Assembly (NCBI GenBank): GCA_026075535.2
Contig: AP026549.1
Location: 682,001 to 746,000, forward strand
From: Tricholoma matsutake
Taxonomy: Eukaryota; Basidiomycota; Agaricomycetes; Agaricales; Tricholomataceae
Length of the DNA stretch: 64,000 nucleotides
Direction: 5' to 3'
In this document: in pieces, positions 12,127-22,247 of the stretch
Numbering within the stretch: the first letter of the stretch is position 1
Layout: each line of letters opens with the position of its first letter
Notes under the pieces: generated by a model
The model's database searches: none
Told to the model about the DNA's origin: nothing
What the model saw: only the letters and a program-made list of their open reading frames with translations
Made by a program: the position numbers and the translations under genes

Positions 12127-14137
12127 CTATAAGCCAAATCTATACTGCAGTTGCTGCATAATATGAAGAGCCTGAACCCATATCAATGTGCATGGTCGCC
12201 ACATATCATCTGGTAATGCAACATGAAGATCATTCCTACTGTGTCCTGCCCTGATAATCTCAATCGATGGATATTCTCCATCTTCCCACTCCTTAGGCAG
12301 CATTCCATACCCAGGTGGAATTATACCTTCCTTTACAACATCCTCAAATGCTTGAAGAAATATACTCTGCTGAGCATATGTAAATGGACTGCTTTGGGAC
12401 AAGAGCAGCCTTTGGCAGATTATCATCTGTGGAATTTAAACCAAGGTTGCCCAGCTGTTCAGCAATGCCCTTCATACTTTCATCTTCACCTTCATCTGAG
12501 CTCTTCACCTCCACATCTGACAGATCTTCATCAGATAGCTGGCCAGCACCTGTCTGATGAGGATTCTGAGTTCTCTCAGGACCATAGGTGCCATAGAGAT
12601 TGGTGAATTCCTATGGATCAATTCCTGCACCATCATCATTGTAAATGCCACATGTAAGCTGCCCCTCAAAATACATATCATAATATCATGATCTATCATC
12701 CTGGATAAATCACCTAGAAGCATAAACTCACATTTGGGGATTGATCATGGCCTTCACCAGAGATTGGTTTCACATTCCATTCCTGCTGAAATGATTCACA
12801 GTCATTGTTTATCATGTCCAAAAAGAGCAGATGTAAGAGCCATAAATGATGCCTATTAGACCGATCTGGGCAATGAAGTACTTCAAGTTGATAAAAGAAG
12901 GCCCTCCAGCGCTGTCCAAATTGTCTTCCTACTTCAACCCACAAGCACTCAATGCAGGTATTGTGAGTAGAGCTTATGCATAGATTAGAATTAGATATAA
13001 CTGTACAGAGCATGACTTATGATCCCCAGATGAATGATCCCCAGTTTAGTCCTGAGCATAAAATCATATATAGAGAAATAGCTTTGTTCTCATGTCCATG
13101 GTCACCACACATCTGTGATTTGTGAAGGCAGCCCATATTTTCCAATGGCATCCAGAAACAGATTAAGAACTGTTCCTGCTCTATCGTTGTCACTTGCATG
13201 TAAACCAGTAATCTATTCAGCTAGGATTTGAATAGTAGTTTGATAAGAGCTAGTTCAAATACATACAGTTTGGCTATACCCATCCACCATCCCATGTATA
13301 ACAATGCCCCATAAGATGAGTTTATGATGACCATCAATATGCCAAAGTGCATTTGGACATGATACATGGTACTGGTGCTGCTGGATGGTGGTATGCCGGC
13401 ACAATGTGTGATCAAGCCCATCTACACAATGGACTGAGAAGAATACCCACCACTTCTGAATGCAAAGTCCATAACAGCACAGAAAGGCAGCAAGGTATCA
13501 TAGCCCAGATGCTGGATTTACATGCCAGTATGTCTTAACCAGTATATCTAGGTCGCTATTTGACAGCTGTGAAAATTTGTAGTCAACTTTGTGCTTCTTT
13601 AGATGAGCAATCAGAGTAGGGCAGCTGACTTTAAGAAGATGTGCAAGCTTAGAAACTGTGATACGACATTGAGCTGACATTGCTTCATGGAGTAATTCTG
13701 GACTGATGTATTTCTGTGGATGCTCACACTTTCCAGTGTAGACTGTGGTTACTGGCTGTGGAATCTGAACATTCTTTTCTCCCATAATTATGCCATGGCT
13801 AGATCTGATAAGAGCAGGAGATGATGGAGAGATACCGATGCATTGATGTTTCATATGCACTGCACAACTGGGTGATTAATCCAGCGATGGCTGTTGTAAG
13901 TAACTGAATCCATGGAATTGGGATATTTTCTTCAGCTGAGTGTTCCTCCAGTGCCAGCAAAATTGGCACTGCATCCTGTGTCAAGGATTCTGCATGAAAT
14001 TTCAATTGCCCAGATTTGGCTTCCTGGTGGTGGACATGAGCTGCATGGTCATACATTTGAGATATCACATCATAAGCCTGATAGATGGCTGGAGACCATG
14101 CAACATTGTTGCTGGGTGCAGGTAGTGGTGGAAGCAT
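12127..14137 (-). pseudogene. DDE integrase-type transposase, second family, multi-exon
   Basis: Order on the minus strand: N-terminal helical region from 14137; a Tyr/Pro-rich helix-turn-helix segment (13760-13530: TGKCEHPQKYISPELLHEA, then SKLAHLLKVSCPTL); catalytic core with D1 in NALWHIDGHHKLI (about 13335), D2 in CGDHGHENKA (about 13110) and E in CIECLWVEVG (about 12945); then HHLWLLHLLFL and the GEGHDQSP block; and the C-terminal GIIPPGYGMLPKEWEDGEYP with WVQALHIMQQL (12330-12140). Core geometry matches retroviral-type integrases, and the three acidic residues are all present. Frames change several times, mostly at plausible introns, but stops around 13220-13250 suggest damage. This family is distinct from the one at 6616-8201, although both use a helix-turn-helix plus rve-like core. 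The 5' end faces the BTB gene. Confidence 0.78.
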
Positions 14138-14179
14138 CAGCCTGTTTCGATAATCGATGAAGGTGATAGGGGTAAGCTC

Positions 14180-15366
14180 ATGAGAATGGAACGCTCAATT
14201 CAATTCAACGCATCAATGTCACCAACAGTGAAATGGACTCAGAGTTTCTTAGGTCCCTGTTTACTACCAGACTTCAGCTCCCATCCACTCAACTCCAATG
14301 ATCACTGGTACCATGATGGTACACTTGTGATTCAGGTCAGTCAGTTCCATCAAATTAATATTTGCAATAATCTAACTCAAAAGACATCCTTACTATGACA
14401 GGCTGAGAACTCTGATCATATCATGAAGGTTCATGCTGAATACCTTGCCCAGGAATCTGATTTCTTCACAGGGATGTTCGATATGTGTGCGAGTGATGAT
14501 GGTAGCCAGAAGAAGGGCATTGTTAATGAGGGCACAGAAGCACATCCTTTGGTGTTTCAGGTAACAGAAGAAGAACTCAAGGATGTATTAGACTGGCTGT
14601 ATTGGTGAGTTGTACCCACAGCCATGTTAGCATCATCTTTTTGATGCCTTGATCATTGAGTAGAAAATGGAATGATAAGGAAATAAACCAGGATTGGAAG
14701 CTCAAAGAACAAAAGTACACAAATCTCCTGAAGCTCACACGAATGTGGGTGATGGATGCTGCAGCAGACTCCGCCATTGAAGCCCTGTGTTCACTCTATC
14801 CTCCTCCAACACACCAACTGGAACTTGCTTGGCTGTACAATGTCGATGACTTTGTAAAACCTGCTTTTAATGTACTCCTAGGTGCCCCATTAAAGGATCT
14901 CAGCAACATACATGTCCAGCAACTTGGACTTTGGCTCTATGAGCTCATTTCCTTGGGCAACGAGAGTCTTGACAGTTATCACTTGTCCATCACGTTTCAG
15001 GCTCCTGCCCTGGACTTTGAAAATGACACCTCCTGGACAGGATGTACCAATCACACTTGATGCAAGAAAGCATGGATGGCTTTCTGGTGGCGGCATGTTG
15101 CGAGGTGGATCTTACACCCAGAGCCAGATCTGGAGGATGTACAGTCACCATACCCAACGTTGGGGCCTGTTGACCTTGAGAAGATGAGAGCTAAAGTCGA
15201 AGCAGCCAAAATAAGTGGTCTTGCAGATCACTGCAAGCAGGCTTTAGTGTCCTACTCCAAGGCCTTAGCATCACCGCTGTCATCCTTTCCTCGTTGTTTG
15301 AGGGGTGTGGCGGGCTGGAGGTGTGTATGGGTCATGCTGTTGCTGTTGTTGTTGCAGCAGGGGTGA
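14180..15366 (+). pseudogene. BTB/POZ-domain protein, probable broken cargo gene
   Basis: The first exon gives DHWYHDGTLVIQ, the start of a BTB domain, followed by an intron (about 14336-14401). The next block has VHAEYLAQESDFFTGMF and ends in the BTB helix VLDWLYW (14606). After a second intron comes a helical region (14656-15060) typical of basidiomycete BTB proteins: LLKLTRMWVMDAAADSAIEA, LELAWLYNVDDFVKPAF and GAPLKDL. BTB domains dimerise and often act as adaptors for Cullin-3 ligases or transcription factors; that role here is only inferred. The last block (15060-15366) is in a different frame, suggesting an intron or frameshift. The gene is divergent from the integrase at 14137. Confidence 0.68.
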
Positions 15367-15849
15367 CTCATGGTCAGTAAGGCCTTAAGCATAGATCACG
15401 GTGAGCTTAATGAATAAGAAAACACCTCATTAGTAGCTGAAAAGAATCAAAGTATAAAAGTACCTCATGTCCCATGCAGACAGCCACATTCATTGAAACA
15501 GGTAATAGGGGTGTTGGTAGGACTTACGTTTGACGTGGCATAGAACAGACCATCAGTGTACTGTGCTAGAATTGAATGTTTTCCAGAATTGAACCTGCCA
15601 CCAGATCATCGCCAATGTTTCAACCTTGAGCGGAATATGAAGATTTGAACTGTTACCTGGAAGTCGGGCATTCAAGTTGCATTATCAGGCTACCTAGTGA
15701 AGGAATAGAAACATTTTGTCAGCACACAATGGAATGTAAGGGACAAGAGGGTAAACTTTCTGACTTGACTCGAGAATTTCCGGCCCACTAACCCAAAGTG
15801 TTCCGGACATCAAAATATTTATTTCTGATCGAATTTGATTTTTTTTTAC
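15367..15849. other. Region between BTB gene and copia Gag, no gene recognised
   Basis: Only short frames with no family features are present. The right end of the inserted element should lie here or just beyond. No repeat matching the 10.69-kb side was seen. Confidence 0.3.
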
Positions 15850-16255
15850 AGATGGAATGACATACAAATCCTTCATTGGCAGTCATCCTGTATAGTGCAC
15901 GGTGGGTTGCAAGAACTCTGAGCCAGCCTTTAGATTCCTTGACCATGGTGAGCTGATCCCACATTTCTCTTGCACTGTCAGCGCCACTGATGTGGATCAT
16001 TTCCAAGTTGCCAATTGCTAACTCGATATGTGTACGTGCCTTTGCATCACCGTCCCTCCATTTCTTCTGCTCCTCTAATTCTGCAGTTGTCAGATTGGAT
16101 TTATCCCCTGATTCTGGAGCTTTTGCATCCTTTGCAATATATTTCTCCAGTCTGAGGTCCTGGAGCATGGCAAGCATTCTTTGCTTCCATGGCATCCAAT
16201 TGTGGGCCTTCAGTAACTCCATCTGGTAAGATCCTGTTGTGTATTCTTCCGACAT
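15850..16255 (-). pseudogene. Copia Gag N-terminal part (UBN2-like), truncated by insertion
   Basis: The start MSEEYTTGSYQ at 16255 is followed by the typical LLKAHNWMPWKQRMLAMLQD segment, a charged linker with an EEQKKWRDGDAKA block, and IHISGADSAREMWDQL, ending in ALYRMTANEGF near 15868. This is the capsid-like part of copia Gag that assembles virus-like particles. About 130 codons are open. Similarity stops where the 10.69-15.85-kb insert begins. It continues the blocks at 9278-10690 and 1440-3257. Confidence 0.82.
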
Positions 16256-16257
16256 AC

Positions 16258-16470
16258 TGATTTAGTATTGATACGATCAAAATTTGATGAGGCTGAATGT
16301 GGAGTAAGATAATTGTCTGCTGTTATGACCTTGCAGGGCCCATAACCTATTGACAGCAAGGTCTTGTGCAGTGGTTAAGCAGAATTAATAGATTATTCTT
16401 GTACACTACAAATGTCCAACTTTTATACTACTTTCTATTTTACTAGTATGTTCCACAATTCTCAAGTCTG
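16258..16470 (-). mobile_element. Putative copia 5' leader, primer-binding region and LTR end
   Basis: Just upstream of the Gag start on the minus strand is a leader, then GGTTATGGGCCCTG next to CAATA (about 16355-16335). This resembles the end of an LTR followed by a primer-binding site. Further upstream is AT-rich sequence with TATAAAA-like TATAAAAGTTGG. The second LTR is not present in the window, so the boundaries cannot be confirmed by comparison. Confidence 0.4.
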
Positions 16471-17193
16471 TAAGTAAGAATTCCAAATATAGAATATGAT
16501 GAGTAAGCATAATTTTCTAGTACATTCTCATGTGTTCAACCAACTCACTCCAACAGTAGTTTATCAATTATATTTCATGCTAGACACTTACAATACCTTG
16601 CTATATTGTTGTAGCATTGCCCACCCCACATCAGTAAGATTGCATTTTACTTGTGAGCTTTTTTTCATCCTAAGCCTCTCATGCTGTTTCAAAAGTGTTC
16701 AGAAGCTTCAAGAAAGGATCCCCCAATACTGTGGACAACATTTTGCTTGTGTTCAACCTACTGCCAGGAGGAAATAATCCCAACTGGCATAACCAGCGAG
16801 TTGGAATGTCCCAAGAATAACAGCCACAAATAAGTTCATGAGATTTGACTACTGCAAGTTTTTATGCAAAACCCTGAATATGGCAGGAGGGGGAGGTCCA
16901 ACTGAGGTTGTGGGCAAAAAAAGGTGAGTGGATGTTGAGTGGATGTCAGTTTTTCCCATTCCACCACCCCCTTGATCCTCTTTATGCCCCAACAATGGTC
17001 TCAAGTTTGAAAAAACCATCCATAGCAAGACATATGTGTTTGACAATTGTCATGTTGTTCCCTACAACCCCTTATAGTAGGATTCCTTCTAAGGCAGCAG
17101 AAATTAGTGCAACTGAGGTTTTTCATGGAGAAGAGATGTCATGGTATCATGGAAATTTCCAAGCTCACATGACCTGCTCTGTCAATAGTGTTA
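16471..17193. other. Spacer between copia LTR region and Harbinger element
   Basis: No coding family was recognised. The last three bases, TTA (17191-17193), are the left target duplication of the Harbinger element. Confidence 0.4.
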
Positions 17194-17235
17194 GGCCCTC
17201 TTTGGTGTCCCAGTTAGTGCTGGCTCTGCCAGGTT
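17194..17235 (+). repeat. Harbinger left TIR (42 bp)
   Basis: Matches the reverse complement of 25155-25196 at 36 of 42 positions by manual alignment. The TTA duplication lies immediately outside. Confidence 0.87.
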
Positions 17236-17281
17236 AGATTTCCAAATAAGGACAAAAACCTGGTTAAGAGTCTAACCTGAC

Positions 17282-17622
17282 CACCTGATAATCCCACCAA
17301 ACACCTCTTGTTAGAGGTGGAATAGGGTATGCCATCCCCCTCTAATAAGAGTAAGTTAGGCTTGTACATGCCTCCTTCAAGAAACCTTCATTAGTTTAGG
17401 GAAACACTTAGCATCTCCTTTATTGTCTATGGGACATGCCGAACAATTGTTTGGCATCACCATCATCAATCGCCCTAGCACCAGCACATCATCAATCATC
17501 GATCATTTGACGCCGCAAGTCATGCTCACATCCCCGCTCATCACCACTGCCCTCCCGCCTGTCATCTGGACCGCATTGAGTGAGTTTTGCTCTGGTGCCT
17601 CTCATTTTTAGCCAGACCTCTC
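17282..17622 (+). repeat. Left long TIR of the KDZ-type element
   Basis: About 341 bp inverted with respect to 21346-21680. Similarity is easily visible throughout, including the shared CCAGACCTCTC inner end and the CAAACAATTGTTTGGCAT-like segment near 17440. A few small indels and substitutions separate the arms. Confidence 0.88.
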
Positions 17623-17817
17623 TGTAACATAACTGTGTATCATTTCTGAGCCTCCCCACCCCTGGCCTGCTATTTCATATAGGCTAAATCTGAAGGATAC
17701 TGGTTCTGCTCACTGTGTGTCTTGAGCTCAATGTGCAGTCATACCAAATGCATAGTACTAGGTGCTAAGGATCACAGTAGTGCAAGGTCACATTGAACAT
17801 GGGGTAGCTCTAACTAA

Positions 17818-18339
17818 TCATCTCCTCCCTCACTCTCATCGCTGTCCACAATAAACTCCTTGCTCTTAGCAGCAGGGGGGAGCTTCCTCGCAGTGGCCAT
17901 TGTGGTGCTAATGCTCTCTTGCCCTTCTTCTTAGGTGGCTCCTTGTGAGCCTCCTCCCCATTCTTGTTGCCTTCCTGCTCTCCTGCTGTGCCACCCTCAT
18001 CACTCTGTGCATGCTTTCTAGTTGCCTTTCTCGACTCTCCTACACCATTTTTCTTTGCCCATACCTTCCCCTTATCTGACCTTTCCTTTCTCTTCTTGAC
18101 AGCCATCTCACCAGCAGCTTCCTTTGCTGCAAGCTTCTCAGCATAAACAGCCTGCTGCCAATGTGACTGTATGATCCACTTGCATTTGCCGACCTTGAGC
18201 GCCTGGTGCAGTCTTCGTATCTCGTCAATGGTCCCAATTTCTGAAGGGTTAGTGTTACGATTTTGTTATCTGGACCCACAAGACCAGGCACTTCATTTTT
18301 CCTTTCTGACATGACACGACTCACTTCCAATGGAGACAC
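17818..18339 (-). pseudogene. Lys/Arg-rich basic protein with acidic C-terminus, unknown function
   Basis: On the minus strand the region encodes a GTIDEIRRLHQALKVGKCKW segment, then AAKEAAGEMAVKKRKERSDK and long basic, Gly/Glu-rich stretches. An alternative frame near 17860-17820 gives an acidic end (EFIVDSDESEGGDD). A frameshift separates the two. No catalytic motif is visible. Position inside the KDZ element suggests it belongs to the element or was captured. It may be a nuclear DNA- or RNA-binding protein, but this is only composition-based. Confidence 0.4.
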
Positions 18340-18385
18340 CCCCTGATCTGACTCCTGTCAATCGACATGCTGCACCGCAGTATTC

Positions 18386-18445
18386 CATGACATCGGACTC
18401 CGTGATGTCGGACTCCATGACATCGGACTCCTTGACATCAGACCC
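18386..18445. repeat. Degenerate ~18-bp tandem repeat (CATGACATCGGACTC type)
   Basis: The motif TGACATCGGACTCC and close variants recur three to four times between 18386 and 18445, with related copies near 18455-18545. It is inside the KDZ element. Confidence 0.6.
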
Positions 18446-19061
18446 TTGATATTGGATCCGTGACGTCGGACGCCTCATGCTTGGCATGAGGGTTATTTGC
18501 TATTGTTCTTCAACATGCTGCGCCGCAGCACTCCATGACATTGGACACCTCGTGCTAGGCATGAGACTTACTGTTCTATTGTTCCTTCTATATTTATTTG
18601 ACAAGGATCTTGTATTCCAATTGGACGATAGACATTCTCTGAACTGTATATAAGCTACAGTAATACTGCCTGTATTCCTTAGCTTGACCTAATTCAAATA
18701 ACGGTCTTAGACTCAACCAGAACACTCGACACCTTAGGAAGCCCCTAGCTGTGATAACTCACTGATGGATGTTTATCAGAAGAAGTGTTGAATGTTCCCA
18801 CAGTCATATTGGTTGTAACTTGTATTGTTGATAATGCCGACAATGTCATTGTACGATTTGTACCACTTGTCCTTCTACTTCTACCATCTACTTACTAGTA
18901 CACAGTTCTCATCATCAAAAAGTATGTTGCACTTTAAATTTCACTCCAAATCCTTGCCTGACCCATTTTCTGAAGAATTTCACAGATGCAGGGCAGAAGA
19001 TGTGAGTGATATGTCCTCGTAACCCTCACGCTGATACTCTGTTTGCAAAGCCCCATCTTCA

Positions 19062-20030
19062 ATGAGGGATTTCATCACCATTCATGAGATCAACTTGGAA
19101 GATGTTGTTGTCCAACCCACTGACCTCGAAGATATTGATTTAGATGTGTTTAGCCACATATCCCTGTTGGATGTCAGCAGAGATGAGGAAGCAGAAGACG
19201 ATATTTTTGCTTGCGCTGATGAGGGATGCCTACAAGGTACTACAGTTGATCCTCCAGGTCCCACCAGCAGAGGGAATCAGGCCTGGGTTGTGTTCAATGG
19301 GAGGGTATGTGGGGTGTTCAAAACTTGGTAAGTATTATGCAGTACATTGTATATCCTATGCTTAACGAGTCATATGGTAGGGCTGCAACAGGGGCACAAG
19401 TCAATGGCTTTCTGAACTCACTTCAGAGAGGATACAAGACAGTCGAGGATGCACAAGCAGCATGGTTGCATGCATGCGCAAACAATTCCATTGGCCCTCC
19501 TCACACCTCAGAAACTGTTCATCTTGCTTCTCCTCATACCTTGCAAACTGTTCATCTTGCTTCTCCCCTCCCTCCTAACCATTTGACACCCACACCTTCC
19601 CTTGCTGATAACATGTCATGCTCTGGAGCTCCATCCTCAATCTACACCCATGAGAGTGCTCCAGCTAGCAGCACTTCCCCACTGCTGCAGGAGCCACATA
19701 GTCCGTCACTTGGGCAGGCCATGCCAGCTGCCCCTGCTTGGTCTGGAGTTTTCCAACCTCTACTGTCCATATCTAGCTCACCAAGGCCCATCCTCCATGC
19801 TTGCCGCAACCACCCAATTCCCCCAATTATGCTGACTGATGAAACTGCATACTGGGTTGTAACTAGCGGTGTGAACCCTGGTGTCTACTGTGGCAGGTAA
19901 GTTACCCATCTGCTTGTGTTACTAATATGTATTAAAACATTTATAACCAGGGCAGCAGCATCGGTAGCTTTGGGATCCGGAGGCCCTTGTCACCTCATCA
20001 AAGCAGGTAGTTGTGAAGAAGCAGAGTGAG
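19062..20030 (+). pseudogene. Protein with two RNase H1 N-terminal/viroplasmin-like domains
   Basis: After an acidic N-terminal region, the first domain starts AWVVFNGRVCGVFKTW (about 19286-19333). It is interrupted by an intron (GTAAGT at 19331) and resumes with SYGRAATGAQVNGF and GYKTVEDAQAAWLHA (to about 19480). A Pro/Ser/Thr-rich linker with a short repeat of HTLQTVHLASP type follows, then a second domain start YWVVTSGVNPGVYCGR (about 19850-19897) before another donor (GTAAGT). The V(V/T)xGxxxGVYxxW pattern is that of the RNA/hybrid-binding hybrid-binding domain of RNase H1 and viroplasmin. No RNase H catalytic domain follows. Domain two appears truncated after its intron. As the gene lies inside the KDZ element, it is likely cargo or an element gene. 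Confidence 0.6.
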
Positions 20031-20339
20031 CATTCACGCAAAAATACATGAGAGGTGATATTGTCGAGATATATACTGAGTAAATCACATTGTGTACTTG
20101 GTTCTCACTTTTACTGGACTCTACTGTAATGTCTGTCGTATAATTGTAAATCTGCTTGATGTAATGACATGTCTACATGTACTCATGTGCTATGTCCCCC
20201 CTCAAGCTCCAGTGCTCACCTCTCTTGCCAGCCAAAAATCAGGCCAGATCATACTCACAATTGAACTCGAAAGTCTGCCTAACTCATTAAGCTACAGAGA
20301 GTCTTATAAAGGATGGGACTAGACCGACCAGAAGTTTAT

Positions 20340-21264
20340 GAATAAAATATAGTTGTCTACTTAACTTAAGGTGCATAGCTCCAAGTTGTTCAAGACTTGG
20401 AGACGAAGCTTGGTGTTGATGTGAGATGGGTCCCAGATCATCTGGAGTGGGGAGCAGCAGTGCTCATGGTGGGGAAACACTGCTACCAGCGATGTTTGGA
20501 TGACCTAGAGGGTCTGATCATTTTGCAGATGTTTGAGCTGATGAAAATGAATATGTCTCAAACCAGTGTGTCTTGTTCATATATACATGCTCCGTGAAGT
20601 AATACACTTGGCTATATAGGATACAAGCTTAGGAAACATATTGCCATGGTACTGCGAGCCTGTTCTCAAGCCATCTGCAATGCTCTCGACCACTATAACA
20701 CAGCTGCCTCTGCCACCTCTCTCCCCCGGCCTAATCTGTCTTGGAACAATGTGGTTGAGTATGCTTTCCTTGCTGACTTTGACCTTCTGCGGGAAGGTCA
20801 CCAGGATGTTTGTGATTGCACCTGGACAAAGCCAGCCTTTCATGTAGTGATAGACCAGTATTACAAGCTCGAGCATGCACGTGAGGAGATTCAGTGCCTC
20901 AACATAGAAATACCACAACTGATTACATATATACAGGATGAGGATAGGTTCCTCCACTCCAAGGTAGCTGAGGTGATGGAGGTAAACAGTGGTCTAGCAT
21001 GGCAGGTGGAAAAGCACAGGTTGCATCAATGACCAGCACATGTGTCGGTTCAGGAAGCTTGCTTCCCTTCCTGGGTTTCTGGGGAGCCTTCAGCCTGGGG
21101 TTAGCATATCATCAGGTAGAGATGCATCGGATGTGATGGAGGTTGATGCAGCTGCATACACTGATCGTGTGGATCTCAACATTGCTGATCAGCAAGAAGA
21201 GGACATCAGTGCTGTGGTCTCAGCCCTCCTTTCCCTCACTTTAGACAAGCCTGATGTTGAGTAG
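20340..21264 (+). pseudogene. KDZ transposase, C-terminal fragment
   Basis: The block begins near 20397 (LGVDVRWVPDHLEWGAAVLM, then YQRCLDDLEGLIILQMFEL), breaks at a probable intron (about 20550-20640), and continues with a long helical segment from 20646: SQAICNALDHYNTAA, LSWNNVVEYAFLADFDLLRE, WTKPAFHVVIDQYYKLEHAR and EEIQCLNIEIPQLITYIQDE. The last exon includes a LASLPGFLGSLQPGVSIS segment and an acidic tail ending at 21264. This is the typical C-terminus of fungal KDZ transposases, which lies after the catalytic domain. The DDE-like core is missing, so the protein could not transpose the element. Confidence 0.78.
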
Positions 21265-21345
21265 TGTGGGGGCACATCTTTGGTGCTATGTAAACAATAT
21301 CATTGCTATATTAGATTGTGGCTATAGGTAGACAGTTGTGCTATG

Positions 21346-21680
21346 GAGAGGTCTGGCTAAAAACGAGAGGCATCAGAGCAAAACTCACTCGACACGGTCC
21401 AGATGATGGGTGGGAGGGTGGCAGTGATGAGCGGGGATACGAGCATGACTGTGGCATCAACTGATCGATGATTGATGATGTGGTGGCGCTAGGGGGGCGG
21501 TTGATGATGGTGATGCCAAACAATTGTTTGGCATGTCCATAGACTTGCCATAGACGATAAAGGAAACACTACGAAGGTTTCTTGAAGGAGGCATGTACAA
21601 GCCTAACTTACTCTTATTAGAGGGGGATGGCATACCCTATTCCACCTCTAATAAGAGGTGTTTGGTGGGATTATCAGGTG
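21346..21680 (-). repeat. Right long TIR of the KDZ-type element
   Basis: About 335 bp, the inverted copy of 17282-17622, ending in GGATTATCAGGTG and followed by AACCTGAC, the second copy of the 8-bp duplication. Confidence 0.88.
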
Positions 21681-21688
21681 AACCTGAC

Positions 21689-22247
21689 CACAATGACATT
21701 CAGTTAGGTTATGAGAAAATGTCATGCAAGATGTAACGTGTTGATTATCGTGATCATTTCCAATTATTATCAGTCATTATCTTTCAAGTTTGATCCCAAC
21801 AACTCCTCCCCTCACTAGTCACTGGCCATTGTTTTGAGTCCTGGTCCTATATATATCCATGATGATATGTTCTCGCAACATCTGTCCTTGAAACCGCACT
21901 GAGGCTCCGAGTCTCATGTTACAAGCTTACCTTTTTGTACATCTTGGTGTCGACCCATTTAATTTGCAGGATGATTGATGAAGCCTCACCGGCACCTATC
22001 AAGGGTTGCCTGAGAACACCTAGCGAGCATGCATCTTGAAGCCTTGCAAGGTATAGTGTGGGATATTCCAAGTCCTTGTGTCCTATTTAAATGCTATGTT
22101 AATGGTCACTTCCAACAGATCTTCTTTCCCCTCGTTTCTAATATCACTACGGCGTGGTTCTACAGTCTACCCCCCAAGTCTAAGCTGTCATCCTGATACT
22201 CCACCATGCCCCCGAGATCTTGAGCTACCTGGAACTCTGCTTGCGAC
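21689..22247. other. Harbinger 5' region upstream of the Myb/SANT gene
   Basis: No separate gene was recognised. The stretch probably holds the promoter and a decayed first exon of the Myb/SANT gene. Confidence 0.35.

Larger units (their letters stand above)
10691..15850. mobile_element. Insertion carrying a DDE integrase and a BTB/POZ gene (ends not resolved)
   Basis: This block separates the two Gag halves of the copia element. It contains an uncharacterised multi-exon gene (+, about 10690-11847), a DDE integrase (-, 14137-12127) and a BTB/POZ gene (+, 14180-15366). The integrase and BTB genes start back to back near 14.15 kb, so they may share a bidirectional promoter. I could not find matching inverted repeats at the two copia junctions, so the ends are placed only where copia similarity stops. 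It could be one element or more than one. By analogy with the 3263-9272 element, an integrase plus cargo arrangement is inferred. Confidence 0.5.
1440..16470 (-). mobile_element. Ty1/copia retrotransposon, interrupted by two nested DNA elements
   Basis: Copia domains appear on the minus strand in the correct order but in three blocks: Gag (16255 to about 15850), Gag C-terminus, protease, GAG-pre-integrase and integrase core (about 10690 to 9278), then integrase C-terminus, reverse transcriptase and partial RNase H (3257 to 1440). Each gap is filled by a DNA element carrying its own integrase. At the 3263-9272 insertion, removing the insert and one copy of its 5-bp duplication restores a plausible integrase reading across the junction. 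The junction at about 15850/10690 is less exact. The RNase H end and 3' LTR are missing, so the element is dead. I infer one original element from the order, strand and lack of domain overlap. Confidence 0.8.
17282..21680. mobile_element. KDZ-type DNA transposon, internally deleted, with cargo genes
   Basis: The outer ends are CACCTGATAATCCCACC and its inverse. They are flanked by a perfect 8-bp duplication AACCTGAC (17274-17281 and 21681-21688). Eight-base duplications occur in Zisupton/KDZ and hAT elements, and the internal coding remnant is KDZ, so KDZ is the better call. Inside are a Lys-rich protein gene (-), a viroplasmin-like gene (+) and the C-terminal part of a KDZ transposase (+). 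The catalytic N-terminal and middle parts of the transposase are missing, so the copy is non-autonomous. It lies inside the Harbinger element, so it inserted later. Confidence 0.82.

Noticed and set aside
17274..21688. hAT element as an alternative for the 8-bp duplication element
   Set aside because: The internal coding remnant matches the KDZ C-terminal pattern and no hAT dimerisation or DDE motif is present.
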